Below, in pieces: positions 1 to 9,967 of a stretch of DNA of 64,000 bases. The notes beneath the pieces were generated by a model that worked only from the letters and a program-made list of their open reading frames with translations, had not been told where the DNA came from and did no database searches. A program made the position numbers and the translations under genes. Numbering within the stretch: position 1 is the first letter of the stretch; each line of letters opens with the position of its first letter. Source of the stretch: Notamacropus eugenii (taxonomy: Eukaryota; Chordata; Mammalia; Diprotodontia; Macropodidae); the NCBI RefSeq assembly GCF_028372415.1, contig NC_092875.1, positions 432,443,877 through 432,507,876 on the forward strand. Reading direction: 5' to 3'.

Positions 1-2020
1 ATGTACTAGAAATCCATTGTTTGCCTTTCATCATGAGGAAAAAGAACAGTGTTTCCCTCTTTCACTCCACACCCACAAAGAGTTAGACTTTGGACTTCAC
101 AGAGATAAAAGCACAATTGGACAGGTTTCCCTTATCACTTGAGCCTAGGGAGGGAAGCTGACTTGAGAGACCACCTCAAGCCAGACAGCTTGAGCATAGA
201 TGCATCTTTCTTTCCACAATCAATGTGCATCTGTGTTCTGTAGTTTGTTCAATCAAATGCTTACAACTCAAAACATATTATAAATGGTCAAGGAAAATCT
301 GTACTTTAAAAGGAACTGTGGAATGAACAAAACAGAGAAAGCTTGTACAAGGCAGAGCTATTCTTGCACTAAACTATATTTTTGCATATACAAAGTAGAT
401 GCCAAGGCAAAAACCAAAACCATTATTCTCATGCCAATAATCACCCCTTAATATACCAGTTACCTAACTGTGACCTTTCACATAACAGGTTGTTATAATG
501 CAGAACATCCCTGTATTTTGCACAACTCTATATCTAGACCTTTTTCTGGTGCTCACATTTTTAAAAATCACAGTATCTAAACCAAATCAGTGCTAATTCC
601 AGGGTCCTTAAGAGGAGGTGAGCTCTTAAGGCTCTACCATGCTAAGAGAAGAGTTCAAAACCTCTTCAGTAACGATTAGATCCACCTCACAGCCTTTATT
701 TTAAAGGATCCTTATTCCAGAGACTTTTTTGCCCTTGGAGGCAGAGAAGAAATGTTCATCAGAATGACAGGAAGAAATCCTATACTCTCCCCACAGAGGA
801 GAGCCCTTTTTTGATTTAGTAGGGGAAGTGAGAGCAAGACAGCTCCTACTATTTGGCATTAGGCCGCTATATAGTGACTGTAACCAGAAGTGAAAGCACA
901 GCTGTGTTCCTCCATGGCTGGTTGGCATCCTCTCGTTCTGAAAACCACAGCCACCTGGTGCCCAAAAGAAAAGCTTCCTATGTGTCTTTGAGGTCTGCTT
1001 ATGGACTGCAGAAACTGAAACCTGCAGAACTAGCAGGGATATGGTAGGTTGGAGTGGATAATTCAAGGACAATCCATTTCTAAAGGGTACTCTGTTGTAC
1101 CATATTTAGGATAAAGGATTAAAGCAGGCAAGTGAGGGAAAATAGCCTAGGACATAGCCTCAGGAATGCTGCTTCTTCTACACTGGATGGAGAGAGTTAT
1201 TATTTTGTCTTCTTTATTATTAAAAAAAAGGATTATAAAAGAAAATGCTCTAAGGCATGGATTGATTATATCTTGGGAATTAGTTGCAAAGTTAATTAGC
1301 TAAGACAAATGAGTTAAGAAAACAATCATAAGAGGCAATGTTACATTGGGAAAAGAGTAAAGAGATAGAAATAATGCTTAACCTGTAAAAAGGTGATATA
1401 TACTTGGCCCCTTTCAACCTTCCTATCAGATATCCAGGAAAGGAATGAACTTGAACCAATAGCAGATTATTGCTTCATTTCCAAAAGCAAACTGAATGGA
1501 GGTTAAGTTGGTATTCTTTGATGAGATATGACTCAGGTAGATAATTTTAAAAATATGCCAAAATCATGAGCGGTTACTTAACTTGCATTGTTACCCTACT
1601 TGATTGTGGAAGATAAAATCCAAGAACATTTTTTAGCTACTTAGTTCATTCACCTATAGTACTGTGACCTGATATGAGATGTGAAGAATCACTTGCTAAC
1701 AGGTAGGGAAACAATTCCATTGCAACCAAAGACTTAATATTGTGGAATAAGATAATAAATTTCAAAGATGACTAAATCCTACTGGCATGGAGAATACTTG
1801 CTAAGCTATGGTGGCCATCATGCTGTCTGGCAGGTTCATGACCTGAGCTGGCCATAGTAGATTTTACTCTAAGGCAAAGGGTAAATCTGCCAAGATCCAA
1901 GCTTATGTTAGTTAGTGTCACTGAAAAAAAAAGTAAAAACATCCAAATATAGAACTTTGCAGACCTATCTGACTCTTCCCTGTATGATACCATATAAGAA
2001 ACTACATTGATACAGAAGGG
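1..2020. other. No recognised feature (unique non-coding DNA)
   Basis: I see no recognisable repeat, RNA gene or coding exon here. The longest open frames (about 120 codons on the minus strand near 700-1070) have no family resemblance and no coding context. The stretch around 840-1050 is somewhat richer in GC than its surroundings, but nothing marks it as an exon. Confidence 0.5.
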
Positions 2021-2024
2021 AAAC

Positions 2025-2215
2025 AATGCACTTGGAGTCAGATCTGGGTTAAAGAGTCCCAGTCTTGATGGCTATTTGTTGAATGACCCTGGATAAAGTA
2101 CTTATGTCCTCTCAAACTCAGATTTCTCATTTCTAAAATTGGGAGAATAACACCCACCCTATTACCTCTCAAATGAGATCATGTATTTAAGTGTTTCGTA
2201 ATTGTAAGTTATCAT
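2025..2215 (+). repeat. MIR-type SINE
   Basis: Runs from a GGAGTCAGATCTGGGTT head through a diverged CORE (TCAGATTTCTCATTTCTAAAATTGG) to an ATGAGATCATGTATTTAAGTG tail. This is the order of a forward MIR. Many changes indicate an old copy. Confidence 0.7.
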
Positions 2216-2414
2216 AAAATATAAACATGAGACATTATTTTTATTAGAGGGCAATTAACATTAAACTGTTATCAGGATGCACAATTTCTTCTCCATCCCA
2301 AATGTTACCTAAGTTCTTTTAACCCAATTTTTCCATGTAAATCGGGGCCAAGTTCAGGCAAAATTGTGAAGGAGACAAAATTTGGCTTTGACCCTTCCCA
2401 CTTATCCTATCATA

Positions 2415-2640
2415 ATAACTGACATTCAAATTTTCCAGAGCACTAACTATACATAACTGTATCTTGTCTTCATAACCCTGTGCAAAAAGCACTACAGGTA
2501 TCATTATTCTAATTTTATAGATAAAGAAGCAGGATGAAAGAAGCCAAATGACTTACATATGGTCACGCAGCCAGGCAGGCAATTTTAAAAATCATGTGTC
2601 TTCTCTCCAGGTCTAGTGCTTTCACTGCTGCTCTAGTTAG
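2415..2640 (-). repeat. MIR-type SINE, reverse orientation
   Basis: Reads ATTATTCTAATTTTATAGATAAAG, then CAAATGACTTACATATGGTCACGCAGCCAG, then a GGTCTAGTGCTTTCACTGC head. That is MIR on the minus strand, with its tRNA-like head at the right end. Confidence 0.7.
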
Positions 2641-2895
2641 TGTTCTATGCCTTATCTGCCTGACGTCTTCTCTGAAAACCCTGCCAGTCCCAGGATTTCC
2701 TTTTCTTTTACCTTCCCCACCCCTGAAGGTGTTACCATTCCTAGGTGCATTTGCATTTTGAAAGGACCAAGAAATGACGAAAGGACAGGTAGTGAGTTTG
2801 ATATTCCAAGGCAGTTAAATATTCCACCTGTTCACAGAGGTTCAAGAAGTGGAGACAGAGCACTTTTTTAGGGGATATATTTTCCTACAACATGA
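2640..2895. other. No recognised feature
   Basis: A 74-codon open frame lies at 2647-2871 (+), but it has no similarity I recognise and no exon context. I treat it as unique non-coding sequence. Confidence 0.4.
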
Positions 2896-2897
2896 GA

Positions 2898-3105
2898 GGC
2901 TATATAGTTGAATCCATACCATAATAAAATTTTCTTTAGGTTCTCTAGCCTCTTTGGAAACCTACAGTGATGGGAAATTGACTACCTCCTAAAAGAACAC
3001 CTTTTACTTTGAGACAGCTCTAACTGCCAGGAAGTTTTTCTTTACCACCAGCTCAAATGTGCCTTTATGTAATTTTCACCCACTGATCCTACTTCCAGCA
3101 AAGAT
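2898..3105 (-). repeat. CR1/L3 LINE, 3' end
   Basis: Contains the order typical of the CR1/L3 3' end read in reverse: GATGGGAAATTGACTACCTCC, then TTTGAGACAGCTCTAACTG, then CAGGAAGTTTTTCTTTACC and CCCACTGATCCTACTTCC. The same blocks recur near 19070-19170 and 7560-7670. It is cut at about 3110 by an L1 fragment. The piece at 4680 probably continues the same copy. Confidence 0.7.
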
Positions 3106-3109
3106 GACA

Positions 3110-3792
3110 AAAAAAGAAAATTATAATTGTTGGAGGCATTGTGAGAGGATAGGCACATTGGTCCAACCAATCTGGGGGGAAATAATTGTTTAAATTTTTT
3201 ATTTTACATTTTTAAATTAAAAAAACTTATTTAATTTTAAATTTAAAGAAAATTTAGAACTATACCCCTAAAGTCACTAAGTGGCACATACCCTTCAACC
3301 CTGAAATATTATCAGGCATTATCTCTCAAAGAGATTGAAGACCTAGAGGTAGAATCTAGATGCACAAAAATATTTATAAGAGCACCTTTTATTGTAGTAA
3401 GGGCCTGGAAACAACACTTGGGGAATTGCTCAACAAATTAAGGTATATGAATTGATAAAATAAAATTTCAGTATAACAAAAATAAATACAGAGGATTCAG
3501 AGAACTATGAAAAGATGAGTATGAACAATTGTAGAACATGAAACAAGCAGTCTAAGGGAAAAAAACTTTCCATAATGATCATAATGTATAATGTGAAGGA
3601 AAACAAATTTTAAAAAAACCTTCAGAACTCTGATCAATGCAATGACTAATCGGGTCTTTAGAATATTGATGAAGAAATATTCTTCCCACTTCTTAACAGA
3701 GGAGTGATTGACTAGAGGTGTAGAATGAAACCTACGTTGTCAGATACTGTCAACATGTTGCTTCATTTTGTTTGACTAATGCTTATTTGTTA
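3110..3792 (+). mobile_element. L1 3' end, truncated and degraded
   Basis: Resembles the end of marsupial L1 ORF2 plus its 3' UTR. Recognisable blocks include the degraded CCCTTCAACCCTGAAATATT region, ATATTTATAAGAGCACCTTTT, a GGAAACAACACTTGGGGAATT block, and the 3' block CAGAACTCTGATCAATGCAATGA followed by TTGTTTGACTAATGCTTATTTGTTA. It contains many stops and no intact frame. A SINE directly abuts its right end. Confidence 0.65.
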
Positions 3793-4040
3793 GGGCAGCT
3801 GGGAGATGCACTGGATAGAGCCCCCAAGGCCTGGAGTCAGGAAGACTCATTTTCCTGAGTTCAAATCCAGCCTTCAGCCACTTACTAACTTGTGACCCAA
3901 GGCAAGTCACTTAACCCTGTTTGCCTCAGTTTCCTCATCTGATGAGTTGCAAATGGCAAAACACTCTAGTATCTTTGCCAAGAAAACCCCAAATGGGGTC
4001 ATGAAGAGTCAGACGTGACTGGAAAATGTCTGAACAAAGA
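3793..4040 (+). repeat. tRNA-derived CORE-SINE with BovB-type tail
   Basis: Head GGGCAGCTGGGAGATGCACTGG, CORE GCCTCAGTTTCCTCATCTG and tail ACCCCAAATGGGGTCATGAAGAG with GTCAGACGTGACTGGAAA. Nearly full length and little degraded. Confidence 0.9.
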
Positions 4041-4171
4041 AGAAAAGTCTCCTTTGGTGGTAATGGGATTAGTTAGTGAATAATGATAAAAATTTTAAAA
4101 AGAAGGAAAATAGTCACAAAATTAAATCTGCAAAGGCAAAAAGATGTTTAGAAGGGGACACATAAAGCAAT

Positions 4172-4415
4172 TTTATTGTTGCTACTGCACAGTCATTCAA
4201 TCACATCTGACTCTTCATAACCCATGAACCACAGTGCATCAGGCCCTTTTGTCCTCCACTCTTTCCCAAAGTCTGTCCAAGCTTACATTCATTGCTTCCA
4301 TAACATTACCTATCCTTCCCCTTTTCCTTTTGCCTTCAATCTTTCCCAGCAGTGAATCCTGTTTTCTCACTATGTAGTCAATGTATTTGCTCTTCCAATG
4401 AATAGTCAAAGTTAA
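4172..4415 (-). mobile_element. BovB-type RTE LINE, 3' end
   Basis: Reading + it shows TTGCTACTGCACAGTCATTC, CATCTGACTCTTCATAACCC, then TTTGTCCTCCACTCTTTCCC, CAAGCTTACATTCATTGCTTCC and TTTTGCCTTCAATCTTTCCC. This order is that of the BovB 3' region in reverse as I know it from ruminants. The first 50 bases are shared with the tail of the neighbouring SINE family, which fits a LINE/SINE partnership. No coding sequence survives. Confidence 0.7.
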
Positions 4416-4679
4416 TTATTTTTAAGAATTGATTGATGTGATCTCCTTGCTATCCAAGGAACTTTCAAAAGTTTTTTTTGTATTACTACCTTGCAAATGT
4501 AATATTCACTTAAAAAATAAATATGTAACAAAAATTCACTAGGTTCACTAGGTTAAATACACTCCCTTTTTTGGTTCTTTGTCTTCTAAAATACTTGTGT
4601 TTGTTGATGATTAATTTTATAATATGAAGGAAAATACATGTATTTTTTCAAAACAAAGCTATTTTATTCCCAATGAACT

Positions 4680-5090
4680 TTTCTTCTCTAGGCTAAATGC
4701 CTCCAGTTCTTTTAACCAATCCTTCTGTGTCGTGGTTTTTAAGTCCCCTCACTATCCTGACCACCAACTTTTAGGTGTGCTCCAACGATCAAGGTCCTTC
4801 CTGAGATGAGTCACACAGAAAGGTGGAACACAGTCCTCATGGTATGGTATGATCAGGGCAAAATACAGCAGGCCTATTGCTAAAATACTTAACTTTTTGG
4901 TTACTATATCATATTCTTCAGTTATATTGAGCTTACTTTTCATTAAACCACCAGGTCTTTCATTTGGATAATTTTCAAGCCACAACTCCCTTGTCCTGTT
5001 TCATATTTGTACAGCTGATTTTTTTTTTATCCAAGCATAAAGCTTTACATTCATCCCCATTAATTTCTTTCTTTTCATATTTATTTTTCT
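4680..5090 (-). repeat. CR1/L3 LINE fragment
   Basis: Blocks in CR1/L3 order on the minus strand: CTAGGCTAAATGCCTCCAGTTC, GATCAAGGTCCTTCCTGAGATG, GGTGGAACACAGTCCTCATG, TTATATTGAGCTTACTTTTC and TAAAGCTTTACATTCATCCCC. It follows on from the 2898-3105 fragment and is continued after 6850. Confidence 0.75.
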
Positions 5091-5091
5091 T

Positions 5092-5584
5092 TCAAAATCC
5101 AGAATGACTCAAAAGAACAATTATCAAAGAAACTGGTGCCCAAAGCAAAGGTTAGAAGGTAGAGAAAACAGAATGCTTTGGGTAAGTTGAAGAATCTCAT
5201 TATGAATCACCTTGTTTCAGAAGGAATAGTTCTAGATAAAGACAAAGTAGACTCATCACTTCCAATCTAGTTTCTCCTTCTCTAGCAATGTAGGTAACCC
5301 TGTTTGGGCTACAGATAAGGGAGTTCACCAGTCACAAAGACCTATGGCTTACTAGAGGAACCTGTTCCTACTGAGTTTTTAAGGATTATGGTCCCCTATG
5401 CCCAATTTTGTGATACAATTTTGTTTTACTCCTTAGAAGTACAATCACTGATGCTGTATGCATCACTGTGTCAAGCCTTTATAATGATCAATGAATTCCC
5501 ACCCTATATAAAGATAGGATGGAGGTGAACATTTAGAACTTTTTGTATAATCTGAATTACCTGTCAAATAATTAGCAAATACAC
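5092..5584. other. No recognised feature
   Basis: Sequence between the CR1/L3 fragment and a SINE that I cannot assign. It contains no open frame of note. It could be a separate insertion, because the L3 copy resumes only after 6850. Confidence 0.4.
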
Positions 5585-5585
5585 T

Positions 5586-5822
5586 CATTGTTGTTGTTCA
5601 GTCATTTCAATTATGTCTGACCCTTTGAGATCCCATTTGGGGTTTTCTTGGCAAAGACACTGAACTGATTTACCATTTCCTTCTCCAGCTCATTTTACAG
5701 ATGAGAAAACTGAAGCAAACATGGCTAAGCGACTTGCCAAACTAGGAAGTATCCAAGGACAAATTTGAACTCAGGAAGATGAGTCTTCCTGACTTTAGGA
5801 CTGGCACTCAGTAGATTTATAC
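5586..5822 (-). repeat. tRNA-derived CORE-SINE with BovB-type tail, reverse
   Basis: Starts with TTGTTGTTGTTCAGTCATTTC and CCCATTTGGGGTTTTCTTGG, passes CTCATTTTACAGATGAG and ends in a diverged head (GACTTTAGGACTGGCACTCAG). It abuts the 3' end of the HSPA9 pseudogene. Confidence 0.9.
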
Positions 5823-5825
5823 ATT

Positions 5826-6840
5826 AAGGAAATTGTATACGGGATACTGCAAAAACATAGAAAGATTGAAGTTTGCCCATTTCTTCTCAGAAAGGTCCTT
5901 GTAACCCTTAGTTTCCAACCTTCACAAATGTTTTCCAGATTTCTCTCCAGTCAAGGTCAATGGGCAACATTATTACTTACTCTCCTTCTAATCTTCCTTC
6001 TATTCCCCAGAAGCAGAACTTGCAGAACCTTCTCACTCAGAGATCATCTTCTTATATACCATTTCTACAAGCCTTAATGATCCCTGTTGGAGAATTGATG
6101 CAGCTTGCCTGATGTTTCCTACTGTTTCACTATCTTTGCAAGCCAAGAACTCTCTCATTTTAGAGATTTCTTCTTTTCGATTGTTGCACTCATGTGCTGT
6201 AAGCTGGTCATTGAATTCTTCCATCTTTCAGTATCATGAATAGTCACTTCTGCCATGTTGACAGCTTCTACTTGTTCTTTCTTTCTCCTGTGTTCCTTGA
6301 CATACTTCTCTGCATCTCTGATGGCTTGTCTCTGAGAATCGTCAATAAGCAGGCACAGTGATAACGGCACTTTTTGCTGAATGTCCTAGAGAGTTTTGGT
6401 AGTGTTCTTCATCTTCATCAACACAAATACATCTATCTGAATTGGGGAATATAGCTTCCCATGGGTTTACACAGGCATCACCACTGGAGGAATAGACAAT
6501 TTTGAAAGGAAAAATTTGAAATATTTTTCTATACTTCAGGATCTTTAAATCAATGGCCAGCATGTAGTGCCAACAAGGCACTCACCATCTGCTATGAAGG
6601 CTAAAATTGAGAGAATGGCTCTGGCATCTTCAATATTCCCCAACACCTTTGCTTGCTGCCGCATAAGAATTAGTTGTATCCAAGTCAAAGCAATAATACT
6701 TCCCTTGATTGCTTCTGATGCATAGTCTTAACTTGAAATAATTTTAAAAGCTTCATGAGTCATACCACTCCAGCCATTCTGGCAGAGGCTCTGGAAGGAG
6801 ACTCTAATAAGGCAAGTGAGATGTCAGAAGTCAGTTGCAA
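5826..6840 (-). pseudogene. HSPA9P: HSPA9 (mortalin/GRP75) processed pseudogene, internally deleted
   Basis: HSPA9 encodes the mitochondrial HSP70 that drives protein import and folding in the matrix. On the minus strand this locus reads, in order, remnants of the end of the transit peptide (HEAFKIISS then a stop), the start of the ATPase domain (DYASEAIKG, QAKVLGNIEDAR, FIADGECLVG), PFKIVYSSSGDA, then SLGHSAKSAVITVPAY and DSQRQAIRDA. It then jumps directly to the C-terminal lid: [67 protein letters not shown]. The last residues (EGSASSASGE, KED) lie beyond the first stop at 6033 and run to about 5977, followed by 3' UTR-like sequence. Roughly 350 codons are missing between the ATPase and lid parts. 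Stops and frameshifts make it non-functional. No introns are present, as expected of an L1-mediated retrocopy. It sits inside a CR1/L3 copy. Confidence 0.9.
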
Positions 6841-6849
6841 AGTGGATTG

Positions 6850-7262
6850 AGGATTCCTGGCACCATTAATTTTCATTTTATTATATCTGACTCATCATTC
6901 TAGTCTAAAAAGATCCTTTAGGATCTTGATTTTCTTCTTTCATATGTAAATTATTCCTCCTAGTTTTGAGTTATTTGCAAATCTGATAAGCATAACCTTC
7001 TCTGAAGGCACTGGTCAAAATGTTGAATAAAATGGAACCAAGGACAGATCCCTAAAGGTCTTTGATGGAGATTGACTTCCTAGGTGTCATTTTATCCATT
7101 AATCACTATTCTTTGCAATTGTTCATTTTTCCAGGTCTCAATCCAGCCAACCGCACTATCATCCTGCCTATAATTCTTCATCTTGCCTCAAAAATATGAT
7201 GAAGTCATTATCAAATGCCTTGATAAGCTGCATATACACTGTGTCAACAGCATTCCTTTGAT
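6850..7262 (-). repeat. CR1/L3 LINE fragment (continuation)
   Basis: Continues the L3 copy broken at 5090. Blocks include TTATTTGCAAATCTGATAAGC, GAACCAAGGACAGATCCC, ATTTTATCCATTAATCACTATT and TGATAAGCTGCATATACACTG with CAACAGCATTCCTTTGATG, in L3 order on the minus strand. Confidence 0.75.
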
Positions 7263-7271
7263 GTACTAGCC

Positions 7272-7455
7272 TAGTGCTATTGTGGTTCAATCATGTCTGA
7301 CTCCTTGTGACCCTATGAACCACAGTATATCAATACCATCCATGGCATTTCCTTGGCAAAAATACTGGAGTGGTTTGCCATTTCCTTCTCCAATGGATTA
7401 AGGCAAACAGAGGTTCATACAACTAGCAAATGCCTGGGGCCAAATTTTAACTCAG
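7272..7455 (-). repeat. CORE-SINE with BovB-type tail, reverse, 5' part lost
   Basis: Begins GCTATTGTGGTTCAATCATGTC and TGACCCTATGAACCACAGTA, then ACTGGAGTGGTTTGCCATTTCC. The tail keeps the AACCACAGTATATC segment also seen in the BovB fragment at 4172. The match fades before the tRNA-like head. Confidence 0.8.
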
Positions 7456-7457
7456 GT

Positions 7458-7995
7458 CAGTCACAGAATTTGAGCATTGGAAGGGACTTTATCAACCAGC
7501 TAATCCAAACTCATACATGAAGGGAAAACAATTATAATATACCCAACAAGTGGTCATGCAAACTGCATGAAAATCCTCTCTCTAGGGAGCCTGTTTTACT
7601 TTTCAGTTCCTCTAGTTGTTAGAAATCTTTCCTGACATCGGACCTTTGCAATTTACACCCACCACTCCCGGTTCTGCCATCTGGGGCCAAATGGCCCAAA
7701 TCTAGTCTCTCCTCCACAGGATAGCCCTTTAGATACCGAATGGTACTTATTGTCTTCTGAGTCTTTTCCTCCCTTGCCTAAAAGTGCCTGGCTCCTTCAA
7801 CAGATCCTCATGTGTCTTGGACTCAAGATGCTTCACCATCCTGTTTGCCCTTCTCCAGATACTATCCAGCTTATCAATGTTTTTCTTAATGTATGGCACC
7901 AAAACTGAACATAGTACTCCAGATGAGATCTGACAGCGGCAGGGTATAATGGGATTGTCACCTCCTTTTCTTGGGAGGTATGCATTTTCATAAGG
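7458..7995 (-). repeat. CR1/L3 LINE, second copy, 3' end
   Basis: Starts at the very 3' end of the element (GAGCATTGGAAGGGACTTTA) and continues through CTAGTTGTTAGAAATCTTTCC, GCCCTTCTCCAGATACTATCC, ACTGAACATAGTACTCCAGA and GGGATTGTCACCTCC. These are the classic CR1 3'-region blocks in reverse. Short minus-strand open frames here are chance frames within the relic. Confidence 0.8.
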
Positions 7996-7999
7996 GAAG

Positions 8000-8264
8000 G
8001 GAATAAACATTTATATAGCACCTACTATGTGCCTGGTTTATACTAAGTGCTTTTTAAATATTATTTCATTTGATTCTCACAAAAGCCCTCCAAAATAGGT
8101 GCAATTATTACCCCAATATTACAGTGGAGGAAACTGAGATAAATAGTGGGTAAGTGTCTTGCTCAAAGTTACACAGTTAGTAAATGTCTGAGGCAGAATT
8201 TGAGTTCTGGTTTTCCTGACTCCAGAACCACTGCTATATGCACTGGATCACATAGCTACCTCTT
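8000..8264 (-). repeat. MIR/CORE-SINE, reverse
   Basis: GAATAAACATTTATATAGCACC, CTACTATGTGCCTGG, then TTACACAGTTAGTAAATGTC and a head at ATGCACTGGATCACATAGCTACC. It splits the second L3 copy. Confidence 0.85.
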
Positions 8265-8945
8265 AAATGCAGACCTGGATTTTTTTTTGGCTTCCCACAC
8301 TGTTGGGTTATATTGAGTTTGTAGTCCATGAAAACCCAAGTTATTTTTCAGGAAAATACTACCTATCCATACCTTTCCTATCATATACTTGTGAAGTCAG
8401 GGTTTTTGTACCAAGTATAAGACTTTCCATTTATCCCTATTAAATTTCATTTTGTTAGACTCAGTCCAATACTGTAGCTGCGAATATACTTTTGAATTCT
8501 GCCTCTCATGCAGTCTTAACTATCCCTTCTAGCTGTGTGTCATCTGAAAATTTGATAACATAGAATAAACACAAACACATGAGGGATCTATTTTCCCCTG
8601 AAGACATTAAGACTGAACTATTAAAGCCTATTGTTTGAATATATATATATACACTGATTTCCAAGTGCTATTAATTTTATTAGTGGCTACTCTACATCCT
8701 TTCAGCTCTTCCACAAGAAGAGCATGAGACTTTATCAAAATCTTTGCTAAAATCTAGGTAAATTGTATCCACAAGAATCTTTTCATTAATTGATCTGTTA
8801 ATACTAACAAAAAAAGTAGTTTGGTTCTGTTTGGTATTACCTATTCTTGATGAAACTATGCCAGTTCTTAGTATTCACCACTTGCCTTTCTAGTTGTTTG
8901 CCAAGTATATCTTTAATGATTCATTCCCCAAGAATCAAAGTTAAG
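8265..8945 (-). repeat. CR1/L3 LINE, second copy continued
   Basis: Resumes the L3 copy: GAGTTTGTAGTCCATGAAAAC, TATAAGACTTTCCATTTATCCC, GTGTGTCATCTGAAAATTTG, GCTAAAATCTAGGTAAATTG and TATTCTTGATGAAACTATGCC. A short (AT)n run lies at 8640-8652. The L1 that follows begins at the break at about 8950. Confidence 0.75.
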
Positions 8946-8955
8946 TTTATGATAG

Positions 8956-9967
8956 GAACAGAGCCAAGATGGCCAAGTGAGAGCACAGACTCACCTTAGC
9001 TCTGCCACAAATTCCTTCAGATACTTCTAAAAAGAGAATCTGAACAAATTTTAGAATGGTGGAATCCACTAGGAGACAGAGTGTGGCAGATTTCCAGTCC
9101 AAGACAGCCTGGAAGATCCACAGGATGGATCTGTTACACAGGATTGGGAGAGCACAGAGCACACAAGTTGCACCAGCACAGACCCCACCATAGTGCACAG
9201 ATAGGAACCAGCAAGGCAAACTGAAGCAGAAGCAACAGTGCAGATTCTCAAACATATCAGCACAGAAAGGGAGTCTAGCAGAACTGAGTGAGAGAGAAGC
9301 ACAGGACCCCAGTAAAAACAGCAGCCACTCCCAAGACTATCAGCCTGCAGATTAAAAGTTTAAAGTCACCAACTTGAACTTCCAGGAGCCAAGATGGTGG
9401 AGTAAACCGTAAATGCTCTCACCCTCCCTATGTTGAAAAATCCAGAGAATACTGCCCCAGGAAAAATCCTGGAATTGTGAGATCAGTCAAAGGGATAAAC
9501 ATTCTCTCAGCTTGGGTAGCTAGGAAGATCATCAAGGAGAGTCCTCCTTGCTGTGGCTGAAGGGGACCAGTGCAGGACCAGAGCTGTCCCAGACAGTTCC
9601 ACCTCAGTGAACCAGGAGATCTTGAGCCCCAGGGAGGTGGATAAGTGCCAACACCTGGACCCCAGGTGTGCCTTAGCACAGTCAGGGGAATCAGGCAGAC
9701 ACCAGCACATACGGGGGTTCATCAGCTGCTGAACCTGCCTGGGCTCTAGCTCAGGGGAGGAGGAGACCTCCTGGGGTCAGGCCACCCCTCCCCAACAGAG
9801 TAACCCCAAGGGAACTCAGAAGGACTTCACCTGGCCTCAGCCTTGACACACACAAGACAGCTCAGCTTGGTAAGTTGTAGCATTCTAACTTCTAACTGAA
9901 AAAACCAGAGGCCACATCACACAAAGCCTCAAGTTCTCAGCACAAGAAATGTGGGACAGAGCTCTCT
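8956..9967 (+). mobile_element. L1 5' UTR, two stacked 5' ends
   Basis: Two separate copies of the L1 start signature occur: GAGCCAAGATGGCC at 8961 and GGAGCCAAGATGGTGG at 9385. The first 426 bases are homologous to the 5' UTR of the L1/HAL1 copy at 60443. The second part (GCCCCAGGAAAAATCCTGG and onward) is a different 5' UTR type and leads directly into ORF1. Either two elements are stacked or one element carries a composite promoter. Confidence 0.75.

Noticed and set aside
701..1072. 123-codon minus-strand frame with an overlapping plus-strand frame
   Set aside because: No domain. Open frames on both strands at one place point to composition rather than coding.
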